A stretch of 64,000 bases of DNA from Candidatus Saccharimonadota bacterium (GCA_017537745.1 JAFYKF010000009.1:78470-142469); one strand, 5' to 3'; shown: positions 26,535 to 35,100, numbered from the stretch's first letter. Notes: generated by a model from the sequence alone, not told the origin. Program-made: numbers and translations.

Positions 26535-26979
26535 GATTATCTTCTTCTGTAATTCCGAGCTCTTTATATGCCGTACCGAGCACCCCGTTAATAAACTTCG
26601 AGGAATTCTCGGACCCAAATGCTTTCGCGAGCTCTACCGCCTCATTTATGGCTACCCTTGGCGGGATACTATCCCCGCATTCTGATAACTCATAAAGTCC
26701 CATCCTGAGTATATTTCTATCAATTGCCGAAATCGAACTAATCGGCCACTCCGGCGCCATTGGCTGTAATGCTTTGTCCAAAGTTTCAAAATTATCTTTA
26801 ACTTTGTGCGCCAAACCATATACAAACTCCGTATCGCCGAGAGTTTTCTCATAAGGCTCGATGTCCTTTGCAATGATATTATCAAGATCGACTTCCGGGT
26901 CACCAGCAAGCTCCCTAAGCTCATATTCATATAAGCTTTGAAGAACTATTACTCTACCTAAATGTCGATTACTTGCCAT
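26356..26979 (-). CDS. nusB: transcription antitermination factor NusB with low-complexity tail
   Basis: 207 aa, of which about 145 form the NusB core ([66 protein letters not shown]). The last 60 residues are a Lys/Glu/Ala/Ser tail not found in ordinary NusB, encoded by DNA that also encodes the Nudix N terminus. The ATG follows the rpmF stop by one base. The core should bind boxA RNA with S10. Confidence 0.93.
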   Translation of the reverse strand: MASNRHLGRVIVLQSLYEYELRELAGDPEVDLDNIIAKDIEPYEKTLGDTEFVYGLAHKVKDNFETLDKALQPMAPEWPISSISAIDRNILRMGLYELSECGDSIPPRVAINEAVELAKAFGSENSSKFINGVLGTAYKELGITEEDNHEPRNKSAGKGGEEHSERAKSAKKAKPAEAESTEVESATDDGATEAGEPAAEGASGAQA

Positions 26980-26980
26980 C

Positions 26981-27151
26981 TTATGACTCTTTTTTCTTAA
27001 CTGTTTTTACTTTAAGATTTGGGGTCTTTTTCTTTGTTTCAAAGACCTTCACTGGGGATGTCTTATTCACCCGTCGTGCCAATTTCAATCGTAAATGACT
27101 ACGACGAAGCCCCGTCTTCCGTGGGCTACTCTGTTTTTTAGGTTCAGGCAT
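26981..27151 (-). CDS. rpmF: 50S ribosomal protein bL32, zinc-free form
   Basis: 56 aa. [20 protein letters not shown] is the bL32 start (Pro-Lys run, then RRSH). The CxxC...CxxC zinc ribbon of the standard protein is absent; a Lys-rich tail follows [14 protein letters not shown] lies six bases before the ATG. It is coupled to nusB. Confidence 0.88.
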   Translation of the reverse strand: MPEPKKQSSPRKTGLRRSHLRLKLARRVNKTSPVKVFETKKKTPNLKVKTVKKKES

Positions 27152-27276
27152 TTTAGCTCCTTAATTAATAGATACTTTGGTCCATTATACCACATTTTTA
27201 CAAGTTCGCAAGAACAAATTTTAGAAACATTTTGAAATACTATGCTATAATAAAAATAAGCATTAAAAGGAACGGG

Positions 27277-28284
27277 ATGGAAAACAATAATAATAACTAT
27301 GAACAAACACCTGTCGGCCAGAATACCGGCACTCTTCTAACAACTGAGCCAAACTTGGCAGCAGGAATGAAACCAGAAAAACAAGTCATAGCAAGTGAAT
27401 CAGACAATTCTAGCCGAAAAATCATTATACTAAGCATCACTACCGGTCTTTTCGCTCTCCTTGCTATCGTTCTTGGCATAGTATTATTCTTACCCAAAAA
27501 AGACAGCCCAACCAGCGGTATCCCAACACAAACCACCGACGATGATTCGGATAACGGCTATACTCATAATATTGACATCAACACAGTTGAAGGCAACGAA
27601 GAAGTAACCGAGATTCTCAATATTCTTGCGACAAATGTCGAAAAAAATTCTTCTGCCATCACCACCAATAGCAATCTCGAAATATTCTATATACCAGAAG
27701 GCTTTAACACTCATATCAATCTACGGCTAAGCTTTGCCCGTACCATCGCCACAAATTTAGAAAAGGTGAAAGCCACACTCGTAGAAAATGGCTACGAACT
27801 AGTCGGCGAAATGCCACACGCTAGCTCCGCACCAATGCCCACAACCTACGAATATGTCAATAAAGAAAAAGAAATTGTTTGCGGCATTTACGCCATCACC
27901 AACGAAAGCACAGGTGCCGAAAATGTCTATGCATCCTGCGCCAAAACCAGTTGGACTTGGCTGACCGAGGAAGAAAAAGCTTTGCTCAGCGCACTTGAAA
28001 CAGCCTATTACAAAAAGACCAATAAATACCCAGAAAAAATGATTAGCCTAGGTATCAAAATCAAAGACAGTGAATACAAACCATATCAGACCACCTACGT
28101 TTCAACAGACGGAGGAAGCTCCCAATTCTTCCGAACCAGCCCTTATTCCGAATGGCAGTATTTTAGGACTTCATATATGGCACCATCCTGTGAAGAGTTT
28201 GACACTGAAGACTTGAAAAAAGCCTACCTCGGCGAAATCTGCTATGATTTCGAGAACGAAGCCCAATCCACAGTCCAGCTCTAA
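27277..28284 (+). CDS. unknown single-pass membrane protein
   Basis: 335 aa; family not recognised. Residues 1-45 are Asn/Thr-rich and cytoplasmic in appearance. A membrane helix follows at about 48-70 (IIILSITTGLFALLAIVLG), then an Asp/Thr-rich linker and a ~230-residue outer domain with two or three Cys. GGAACGGG precedes the ATG at 27277, preferred over an in-frame ATG at 27232. The last four bases overlap the convergent tsaC. Confidence 0.85.
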   Translation: MENNNNNYEQTPVGQNTGTLLTTEPNLAAGMKPEKQVIASESDNSSRKIIILSITTGLFALLAIVLGIVLFLPKKDSPTSGIPTQTTDDDSDNGYTHNIDINTVEGNEEVTEILNILATNVEKNSSAITTNSNLEIFYIPEGFNTHINLRLSFARTIATNLEKVKATLVENGYELVGEMPHASSAPMPTTYEYVNKEKEIVCGIYAITNESTGAENVYASCAKTSWTWLTEEEKALLSALETAYYKKTNKYPEKMISLGIKIKDSEYKPYQTTYVSTDGGSSQFFRTSPYSEWQYFRTSYMAPSCEEFDTEDLKKAYLGEICYDFENEAQSTVQL

Positions 28285-28838
28285 TTAATTTCACTGAGTT
28301 TCAAATCACCTTGGCGAATAATTTTTGGCGTATCACCAGAAAAATCCACAATTGTAGAAGGTTTATGCCCGGTAATTGATTTCGGCGTTCCACCACGCGG
28401 ATTAGCCGATGTTAAAATCACTGGGCCAACAACCTCCCCAATCGTCTTAAATAAATCATAATCCGGAATTCTAATACCAACAGTCTTAAAATGATCATAA
28501 TAAAAATGATAGAAATCCGGATTTTTTGGCAATATAAGTGTTAGTTCACCCGGAATATAATTATTAATTAAAACCTCTGCCGCCTTCGGTACCACTACAT
28601 ATTTAGAAATCGCCCCCTTGGATTCCGGCACCAACGTAAAAACCTTCCCCGAATTAAAATCTCGGTCTTTCATTTGCATTAACTTACGAATACCCTCTTC
28701 AGACTCTAAAGCCACCGCATATCCCTCCACCGTCTCAGTCGGCACAGTCACTACCTGCCCCTTCAAAAGCTCACCAATAATCTCAGTATCTTCCACCAAA
28801 ATACCGTAATCTAAAGGCTCAAATAGTTGCTTTTTCAT
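28281..28838 (-). CDS. tsaC: L-threonylcarbamoyladenylate synthase (TsaC/Sua5 family)
   Basis: 185 aa, YrdC-type fold; makes threonylcarbamoyl-AMP for the t6A37 modification of tRNA. Visible signatures: VVTVPTETVEGYAV, ELTLILPKN, VGIRIPDY and GPVILTSANPRGG. The usual PTDT is PTET here. A TATAAT box seven bases before the ATG and no ribosome site suggest a leaderless mRNA. Divergent from the TrmH-like gene. Confidence 0.92.
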   Translation of the reverse strand: MKKQLFEPLDYGILVEDTEIIGELLKGQVVTVPTETVEGYAVALESEEGIRKLMQMKDRDFNSGKVFTLVPESKGAISKYVVVPKAAEVLINNYIPGELTLILPKNPDFYHFYYDHFKTVGIRIPDYDLFKTIGEVVGPVILTSANPRGGTPKSITGHKPSTIVDFSGDTPKIIRQGDLKLSEIN

Positions 28839-28845
28839 GAAAAAT

Positions 28846-28855
28846 ATTATATCAT
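28846..28855. promoter_or_regulatory. overlapping divergent -10 boxes (tsaC / trmH-like)
   Basis: Minus-strand TATAAT (28846-28851) and plus-strand TATCAT (28850-28855) share two bases. Each lies seven bases before its ATG. Confidence 0.6.
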
Positions 28856-28862
28856 ATGTGAT

Positions 28863-29369
28863 ATGGAATTCATAGTGGTTTTACACAATATCCGCTCTTG
28901 TTACAATGTTGGCGCAATTCTACGCACCGCAGAGGGTTTTGGCGCCAAAAAAGTCATTTTATCAGGTTACACACCAAGAATACACGACCAAAAACTGCTC
29001 CCACATTTAAGAGATAAATTAGATAAAGAAATTCACAAAACCGCTCTTGATGCCGAAAATTTGCTAGATATATATGCATCCGATGATATAATTTCAACCC
29101 TCAAAAAACTTCATCAACAGGGGTGGCAAATCATCGGCCTCGAAAATAACATTAATGTACCAAATATATACCGTCTTGGAAGTCCAGATTTAAAACAAAT
29201 TTTATCAGATAAAATAATATTGGTGCTTGGCGAAGAAGTAAAAGGCATAAATAATTCGCTCTATGATATAATTGACCTGTTTATCGAAATCCCAATGCGC
29301 GGCCAAAAAGAATCCTTCAACGTCTCCGTCGCCGCCGGCATCGCCATGTATGGTATAATAAGTATATGA
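28863..29369 (+). CDS. TrmH/SpoU-family RNA 2'-O-methyltransferase
   Basis: 168 aa SPOUT enzyme. The three family motifs are present: HNIRSCYNVGAILRTAEGFG, LVLGEEVKGI and IPMRGQKESFNVSVAAGIA. It should methylate a ribose in tRNA or rRNA with AdoMet; the target is unknown. ATG at 28863 is preferred to one at 28827, which lies in the divergent gene. Its stop overlaps the glutaredoxin start (ATGA). Confidence 0.92.
   Translation: MEFIVVLHNIRSCYNVGAILRTAEGFGAKKVILSGYTPRIHDQKLLPHLRDKLDKEIHKTALDAENLLDIYASDDIISTLKKLHQQGWQIIGLENNINVPNIYRLGSPDLKQILSDKIILVLGEEVKGINNSLYDIIDLFIEIPMRGQKESFNVSVAAGIAMYGIISI
29354..29359 (+). promoter_or_regulatory. -10 box, leaderless glutaredoxin gene
   Basis: TATAAT six bases before ATG, inside the end of the methyltransferase gene. 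Confidence 0.6.
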
Positions 29370-29575
29370 TTAAAGTTTATACAACCCCAACATGTATCTA
29401 TTGTCACGCTTTGATGGATTGGCTCGACGACCTTGGCGTCGAATATGAGGAACTCGACGCCTCTTCACGAGATGATATTTCAGCTGTCCCAGTCACAATC
29501 ATTGGCGACACAAAAATCGTCGGTTTCGACCGCCCAGCCATCAAAAAAGCCCTCAAAGCCGAAAATCTATTATAA
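29366..29575 (+). CDS. glutaredoxin-like (NrdH-type) protein
   Basis: 69 aa thioredoxin-fold redox protein. Active site CIYC in TTPTCIYCHALMDWL, cis-proline motif SAVPVTII, and GFDRPAIKKAL at the C terminus. It is likely a reductant for ribonucleotide reductase or general disulfide exchange. ATG overlaps the preceding stop, but it also has its own -10 box. Confidence 0.9.
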   Translation: MIKVYTTPTCIYCHALMDWLDDLGVEYEELDASSRDDISAVPVTIIGDTKIVGFDRPAIKKALKAENLL

Positions 29576-29634
29576 TTAGACTCAAAATCCCACGCTAATC
29601 CACCCTTATTTTTTTATTTTCTCCGAAAAAATGG

Positions 29635-29640
29635 TATAAT
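29635..29640 (+). promoter_or_regulatory. -10 box, leaderless leuS
   Basis: TATAAT six bases before the leuS ATG; no ribosome site. Confidence 0.65.
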
Positions 29641-29646
29641 ATAGAA

Positions 29647-32061
29647 ATGGAAAGATACGAACCGCTCAAAATCGAACAAAAATGGCAAAAAATTTGGGCC
29701 AAAGAAAAAACTTTCAAGGCCACCGAAAAACCAGACACCCTAAAAATGTACATCGCCGAGATGTTCCCTTACCCATCTGGTGCCGGCCTTCATGTTGGGC
29801 ACGTTCGTAATTTTACTATCGTTGACGTCCTCGCCAGATTCTACGCACAGCAAGGTTTTAATGTTATGCGTCCATTCGGCTACGACACCTTTGGCCTCCC
29901 AGCCGAAAATTACGCCATCAAAACCGGTATCGCACCTCAAGAAGTGACCAAAACCAACATCGCCAACTTCCGCAAACAAGCCAAACGCCTTGGCTATGCC
30001 ATCGACTGGGACCGCGAAGTCAACACTTCCGATCCAGAATACTACAAATGGACCCAATGGTGCTTCCTTCAGCTTTACAAAAAAGGCCTCGCCTATCAAA
30101 AAGAATCCTATCAATGGTGGTGTCCAGAAGATCAGACTGTCCTCGCCAACGAACAAGTCGAAAACGGCAAGTGCTGGCGCTGTGGTCACGAAGTTGAAAA
30201 GAAAAAGATGAAACAGTGGTTCTTTAAAATCACCGAATATGCCGATGAGCTATTAGATGAAATCGACAGTCTCGATTGGCCAGACAAAATTAAGACCATG
30301 CAGAAAAACTGGATTGGTCGCTCCGCTGGCGCCGAGATAGACTTCCCGATTGCTAGAGCGGAAGGGCAAAGTTCTTTCGAAGGGCCTAAGACTTGGGCGA
30401 GCGCCCCGGAGCGGCCCGAGAAAGAAGCTTTGCCTTCCGCGCTCCGAATCAAAGTCTTTACTACGCGCCCAGACACGATCAAGGGAGCCACCTTCCTCGT
30501 GGTCGCCCCAGAATATCCTGGCCTCGAGCCATTGCTCACCGACGATACTCGCGAAAAAGTTCTCGATTACAAAGCAAAATCCCTCAAAAAATCCGAGATC
30601 GAACGCCAAGAAAATAAAGAAAAAACCGGCGTCTTCACTGGTTCGTATGCCATCAACCCAGCTACCAAAGAAAAAATCCCGATTTGGGTCGCCGATTACG
30701 TTCTAGCCGGCTACGGCACCGGCGCCATTATGGCTGTACCAGCCATGGATGAACGCGACCATGAGTTTGCCGAAGCATTTGATTTGCCAATTGTCGAAAC
30801 AGAACTCGTTGACCGCGACCTCTACGGTACACCAAAAGTCACCTACAAGATGCGCGACTGGCTAATTTCTCGTCAACGCTATTGGGGCTGTCCAATCCCA
30901 ATCGCCTACGACAAAGACGGCAATCCTCACCCAATTCCAGAAGATCAACTCCCTGTCCTAATCCCAGAAATCAAAGATTTCAAACCTGATAATTCCGGCC
31001 ACTCTGCCCTCGCTAAAGCCAAAGATTGGCTCAAAGTCACCATCGACGGCGAAGAAATGACCCGCGAAACCGACACGTTGGACGGCTACGCCTGCTCAAG
31101 CTGGTACCTCTGGCGCTACGCTTCCCCACACGACAAAAAACAAGCCTGGAACCCCAAGGCAATCAAATATTGGGAGCCAGTCGATATCTACGTTGGCGCC
31201 GATCACGCCGTTGCTCACCTCTTATATGTGCGTTTCTGGTGCAAATTCTTCGCTGACGAAGGCTTTTTGCCATTCCGCGAACCAATCAAAAAGCTCATCT
31301 ATCACGGCTACATTAACGCCCCAGATGGCAAGAAAATGAGCAAATCCAAAGGCAACGTTATCGACCCACTCGACGTAATCAACGATGGCTACGGAGCTGA
31401 TACTCTCCGCACTTACGAAATGTTCATCGGCCCAGTCGAGCTCGATGCCGCTTGGGACCCCCGTTCCGTCGGCGGCGTCTACCGCTTTTTGAACCGTTGT
31501 TGGAGCTTAGTGTTCAATACGAATGCTAATATTCTTTCTCGGGGCATGCGCGACGACGGGAGCGTACGCAGCGAGGAGCCCCGCGACGGCGGGCGCGACG
31601 AAGCGTCCCGAGAAAGTAATATTAGCATTCGGAATAGGACGATCAAGAAAGTCACCACCGATATTTACAAAAACCAATTCAACACCGCCGTCGCAGCCTT
31701 GATGGAATACGTCAACGAACTCTACAAACAAGGTGCATGCAAAGAAGATTTAGTCGTACTGGCAAAACTTTTGAAGCCTTTCGCCCCTCACCTCGCCTCT
31801 GAAATGCTCGAAAAATTAGGCACAAACGACGAATGGCCAAAATGGGATGAAAAATATCTCACCTCTGATACGGTCGAAATCATCGTCCAAGTAAATGGCA
31901 AATTACGCGCCAAACTCAGAGTAGAAGCCGCAGACATCGAAGACGAAGAAAAAATCACCGAATTAGCAAAAAACGACGAAAAAGTCGCCAAATTTATCAA
32001 AAATGGCATCAAAAAGACTATTTACGTCAAAAAAGCCCACCTCTTAAACATAGTGGCCTAA
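29647..32061 (+). CDS. leuS: leucyl-tRNA synthetase with two in-frame insertions
   Basis: 804 aa class I synthetase. HIGH-type motif PYPSGAGLHVGH and KMSKS motif GKKMSKSKGN are intact. The editing domain is present (YGTGAIMAVPAMDERD). Two stretches do not belong to the family. About 30 residues sit between AEIDFPI and IKVFTTRPDT. About 35 Arg/Asp/Glu-rich residues sit between WSLVF and IKKVTTDI. Each is coded by a quasi-palindrome (30356-30444 and 31520-31632), and the frame is kept. Both fall at surface-loop positions, so the enzyme is expected to be active. Confidence 0.96.
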   Translation: MERYEPLKIEQKWQKIWAKEKTFKATEKPDTLKMYIAEMFPYPSGAGLHVGHVRNFTIVDVLARFYAQQGFNVMRPFGYDTFGLPAENYAIKTGIAPQEVTKTNIANFRKQAKRLGYAIDWDREVNTSDPEYYKWTQWCFLQLYKKGLAYQKESYQWWCPEDQTVLANEQVENGKCWRCGHEVEKKKMKQWFFKITEYADELLDEIDSLDWPDKIKTMQKNWIGRSAGAEIDFPIARAEGQSSFEGPKTWASAPERPEKEALPSALRIKVFTTRPDTIKGATFLVVAPEYPGLEPLLTDDTREKVLDYKAKSLKKSEIERQENKEKTGVFTGSYAINPATKEKIPIWVADYVLAGYGTGAIMAVPAMDERDHEFAEAFDLPIVETELVDRDLYGTPKVTYKMRDWLISRQRYWGCPIPIAYDKDGNPHPIPEDQLPVLIPEIKDFKPDNSGHSALAKAKDWLKVTIDGEEMTRETDTLDGYACSSWYLWRYASPHDKKQAWNPKAIKYWEPVDIYVGADHAVAHLLYVRFWCKFFADEGFLPFREPIKKLIYHGYINAPDGKKMSKSKGNVIDPLDVINDGYGADTLRTYEMFIGPVELDAAWDPRSVGGVYRFLNRCWSLVFNTNANILSRGMRDDGSVRSEEPRDGGRDEASRESNISIRNRTIKKVTTDIYKNQFNTAVAALMEYVNELYKQGACKEDLVVLAKLLKPFAPHLASEMLEKLGTNDEWPKWDEKYLTSDTVEIIVQVNGKLRAKLRVEAADIEDEEKITELAKNDEKVAKFIKNGIKKTIYVKKAHLLNIVA
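30356..30444. repeat. quasi-palindromic insertion 1 in leuS
   Basis: Arms 30356-30378 and 30420-30444 are near-perfect inverted copies (each contains GGAAGG/CAAAG/TTCTTTC). Between them is a GC-rich core with CCCCGGAGCGGCCCGAG and a small GGGCG/CGCCC hairpin. Translated in frame. Confidence 0.8.
31520..31632. repeat. quasi-palindromic insertion 2 in leuS
   Basis: Arms 31520-31544 and 31607-31632 pair over 14 + 10 bases with one bulged base (CGAATGCTAATATT, CTTTCTCGGG). The ~60-base core is very GC-rich and holds GGAGCGTACGCAGCGAGG, related to the core at 15061. Translated in frame as an Arg/Asp/Glu-rich loop. Confidence 0.85.
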
Positions 32062-32114
32062 TTCCACCCCTGTTCTAAACCCACCCCACCCCTGTTATTT
32101 AAGCATAACCGCTA

Positions 32115-32143
32115 TTGACAATTTGATTAATGTGTGATATAAT
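32115..32143 (+). promoter_or_regulatory. consensus promoter of small membrane protein gene
   Basis: TTGACA (32115-32120), 17-base spacer, TATAAT (32138-32143). Confidence 0.85.
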
Positions 32144-32181
32144 TAAGTCATAATCGCACATTAAAAAGGGAGGATAAAAGA

Positions 32182-32580
32182 ATGGACAACAGCAAGATTT
32201 TCAATCTCTACGTGGACGAGGTCAAGGAAATGACTACCGACAAGGTGGTTTTCGACTTCACCGGTGAGCTCACCCAGCTGCGGACGAAAATCCGCAAGAA
32301 AAAGATGGGAGCCCACAGAAGAATCGTCGCCGCCGGCATAATCTGCGCCATCTACGGATGGCTGACATCAATCCTGATGCTACTCACCTGGCACGGGCCC
32401 ACCGTCACCGTATGGGGAAACCTCGTCGGCTGGCTGATCCACACCTGTATCGCCGCTGCATTTGGCATCGGTGGCGCCTGGCTCATCAAAAACCTGATTG
32501 TCTCCGAGGTCGATGACCTCGAAAACATGCTTCAGGAGAAGATGAACCCCGTCTACGATTCCTGTATCGACAACGAGTAA
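32182..32580 (+). CDS. unknown two-helix membrane protein
   Basis: 132 aa; family not recognised. A soluble basic N-terminal part (RKIRKKKMG near residue 40) is followed by two membrane helices (about 48-70 and 78-104) and a short acidic tail. Strong ribosome site GGGAGG, perfect promoter and own terminator make it a free-standing, probably well-expressed gene. It is GC-richer than its neighbours, like the HD genes at 7 and 12 kb. Confidence 0.8.
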   Translation: MDNSKIFNLYVDEVKEMTTDKVVFDFTGELTQLRTKIRKKKMGAHRRIVAAGIICAIYGWLTSILMLLTWHGPTVTVWGNLVGWLIHTCIAAAFGIGGAWLIKNLIVSEVDDLENMLQEKMNPVYDSCIDNE

Positions 32581-32597
32581 TCCCTATCCCCCGCAAC

Positions 32598-32637
32598 GCG
32601 GGCACCAATGTCATCACGACAAAGGCGCCCGCTTTTT
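32598..32637 (+). terminator. terminator after small membrane protein gene
   Basis: GCGGGC/GCCCGC stem with TTTTT following. Confidence 0.8.
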
Positions 32638-33905
32638 CATTCCGCAGAATCCGATTTTTTTACTTTAATCACACGTTTATAAATATTCGTGAACTTATCC
32701 AAAGTCGTTTCAAAATCATGTTCAGACGCAAATTCAACCGACTTCTTAGAAAATTTAGCGCGTAATTTATCATCACTCAAAATCTTCACCATTGCCTGAC
32801 TTATCCCCTCAATATCGCCCGGCTCACACAAAAACCCATTCTCATTATTTACACAAATCTCACTCACGGCACCCTTATCTACCGCAATCAAAGGCAACCC
32901 AGACGCTGCCGCTTCCACCAACACAATTCCCTGTGTCTCTATTTCAGAAGCTGTCGCGAACACCGAGCCCAACCGATACATCTCATACAAATCAGGCGGC
33001 ACTACTCGTCCTGCAAAAATCACCGACTTCTTCAATAACGCATCCTCTTCTACCAATCCCATCAAACGTACTTTGTCTACACCATCACCAACAATCAAAA
33101 GCACCGCCGATGGCACCTTAGCAAGCGTCAATCTAAACGCCTCTATCACCGAACCAACATTCTTCTCTGGGTCCACCCTCCCAACATACAAAACCACTGG
33201 CCGCCCCGAAGGCACGCCATATTTTTTATAAAACACGCTCGAAACTTTGCCAGGTTTAAAAAACGACAAGTCCACTCCATTCGATACCGCCGCCACCGGC
33301 ACATTAAACTCACGCCCCTTACTATACAACAAATACTGAATCGCCTTCTTGGTTGGCATCGTCACAAAGTCACTTTTGCTTTGCCGATTTACAAAATAAG
33401 CCGACAGTAATGCATCCACTGGCTTTTTTACCAGCTTTGGTACCCGCAAAGGCTCAGTCAAAACCTCCGGCTGATTATGCTCCGTTGTTACTACTGGTAT
33501 ATTATTCTTTCGTGCATACGCCGCCACCGACAATCCAATCGGATCAGAAACCTGAATATGCACCACATCCGGCTGAAATTCATCCAAGATTTTCCGCACC
33601 TCCACCGCCGGAAATACCGACACTCTAAACCCGTGCCGATACAAAGTAGGCAACTTTATACCCAAAATTTTTTTCTTTTCTGGCACATCATGAATTTGAT
33701 CCGGATAAACTTTCACTTGCACCGATCGCAAAAAATGCACCTTTACACCATCTTCAACCCGCGTATAATTCTTACCGGTTCGCGACGGACAAATCACTAC
33801 CACCTCATTACCACGTCGAACTAGCCCCATCGCAAGATTATGCGCAAACACTGCCACCCCGTTTATCATTGGGTGATATACTGCCGTGGCAATTACAATT
33901 CGCAC
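32637..33905 (-). CDS. GT4-family glycosyltransferase
   Basis: 422 aa, GT-B fold. The N-terminal domain holds YHPMINGVAVFAHNLA; the C-terminal domain has VLYVGRVDPEKNVGSVIEA and the E-x7-E motif in ASEIETQGIVLVEAAASG. It probably transfers a sugar to a lipid or surface glycan; resemblance to mannosyl/glucosyl-diacylglycerol enzymes is only general. GTG start directly after the protease stop, with AAGGAG ahead, so it is co-translated with the S41 gene. Confidence 0.92.
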   Translation of the reverse strand: MRIVIATAVYHPMINGVAVFAHNLAMGLVRRGNEVVVICPSRTGKNYTRVEDGVKVHFLRSVQVKVYPDQIHDVPEKKKILGIKLPTLYRHGFRVSVFPAVEVRKILDEFQPDVVHIQVSDPIGLSVAAYARKNNIPVVTTEHNQPEVLTEPLRVPKLVKKPVDALLSAYFVNRQSKSDFVTMPTKKAIQYLLYSKGREFNVPVAAVSNGVDLSFFKPGKVSSVFYKKYGVPSGRPVVLYVGRVDPEKNVGSVIEAFRLTLAKVPSAVLLIVGDGVDKVRLMGLVEEDALLKKSVIFAGRVVPPDLYEMYRLGSVFATASEIETQGIVLVEAAASGLPLIAVDKGAVSEICVNNENGFLCEPGDIEGISQAMVKILSDDKLRAKFSKKSVEFASEHDFETTLDKFTNIYKRVIKVKKSDSAE

Positions 33906-35093
33906 TTAAAGCTCCTTAGCCTTATCTAGCTGTGGATCAAGCATCTTATTAATATCATCATAAGTCCGCTCCACCACAATATCCGGCGTTATTCCAGCTT
34001 GGTTGATTGAATTTCCATTTGGCGTATACCAATCAGCCGTCGTCACTTTGAGCGTAGCACCATTTGAAAGATTCATCAAACTCTGCACCACACCCTTGCC
34101 ATAGCTCTGCTCACCCACAATTGTAGCTTTACCATAATCTTGTAGAGCACCCGCCACAATCTCGCTCGCCGAAGCCGTCGAACCATTAATCAACACAATA
34201 GTCTTCATATCCTTCAAAAGTGCCTTACCGCTCGACGCATAGCTCACCGTGTCACCAGAGTTTTTAGACTTTTGCCGATAAACAATCTGACCGTCAATCC
34301 AAAGACTAAGTAATTCTTGTGCCGCCGACACATATCCACCACCATTATTACGCAAATCCAAAATCACCTTATCTATACCCTTTTCAGCAAATTTCTCAAC
34401 TTCGTTCTGAACCAACTTGCCAGTATCGCTATCAAATCTTGTCAAAGTTATAATTGCAGTCGAACCATCAAATTCCACATATTCCGAAACGTTATTAATA
34501 GTTTCCCGCTTCATCGTGTAGCTTAGCTCTTCACCATCACGCACCACAGTTACCGTCACTTCGCTTCCCTCGGCACCACGTACGCGGTTTGCAATTTCGT
34601 CCGAAGACAACTCCCAAACTTCTTCTCCGTCAACCTTATAAATAATATCACCTGCCAAAAGTCCAGCCTTACGCGCCGGATTGTCTGGCAGAGTTCTGAG
34701 AACCCTTACATAACCATCACGAAGCCCCATCTCAATGCCAATACCACTTCCAACGTTTCCATGCAAATCATCCATGAAACTCTGATTCTCTTCCGGTGTC
34801 ATATAAATCGTATATTGATCGCCCAACGCCTCAACCATTCCTTTTTTAGCACCTTCCACCACAACACCAAAATCAATCTCCCCGTTGTAGTTGTTCATCA
34901 ATCGGCTGTATACTTCATCTAATTGCGACCAATTACCTTTATACGACTCTTCACCAAAACCGAACAATGACAATGCATCAAAGTTTTGTATCGTCATTCC
35001 GAGTGCAACACCCATCACGGCACACACTGCAGCAATAACAATCGCACCACCAAGATTAATATTCTTTGCTTTCCACTCTACTTTATTACTCAT
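33906..35093 (-). CDS. C-terminal processing peptidase (S41 family, CtpA-like)
   Basis: 395 aa. One N-terminal membrane helix (about 14-36) exports the rest. A PDZ domain spans about residues 95-180 (GSGIGIEMGLRDGYVRVL, NPARKAGLLAGDIIYKVDG). The protease domain carries the Ser in GSTASASEIVAGAL and the Lys in GEQSYGKGVVQ. Family members trim or degrade envelope proteins, including wall hydrolases, which fits the PcsB-like gene upstream. TATAAT lies seven bases before ATG. Confidence 0.95.
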   Translation of the reverse strand: MSNKVEWKAKNINLGGAIVIAAVCAVMGVALGMTIQNFDALSLFGFGEESYKGNWSQLDEVYSRLMNNYNGEIDFGVVVEGAKKGMVEALGDQYTIYMTPEENQSFMDDLHGNVGSGIGIEMGLRDGYVRVLRTLPDNPARKAGLLAGDIIYKVDGEEVWELSSDEIANRVRGAEGSEVTVTVVRDGEELSYTMKRETINNVSEYVEFDGSTAIITLTRFDSDTGKLVQNEVEKFAEKGIDKVILDLRNNGGGYVSAAQELLSLWIDGQIVYRQKSKNSGDTVSYASSGKALLKDMKTIVLINGSTASASEIVAGALQDYGKATIVGEQSYGKGVVQSLMNLSNGATLKVTTADWYTPNGNSINQAGITPDIVVERTYDDINKMLDPQLDKAKEL

Positions 35094-35100
35094 GTATATA

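Noticed and set aside
29740..30189. Minus-strand frame inside leuS
   Set aside because: Antisense to a well-conserved gene; composition reflects codon bias only.
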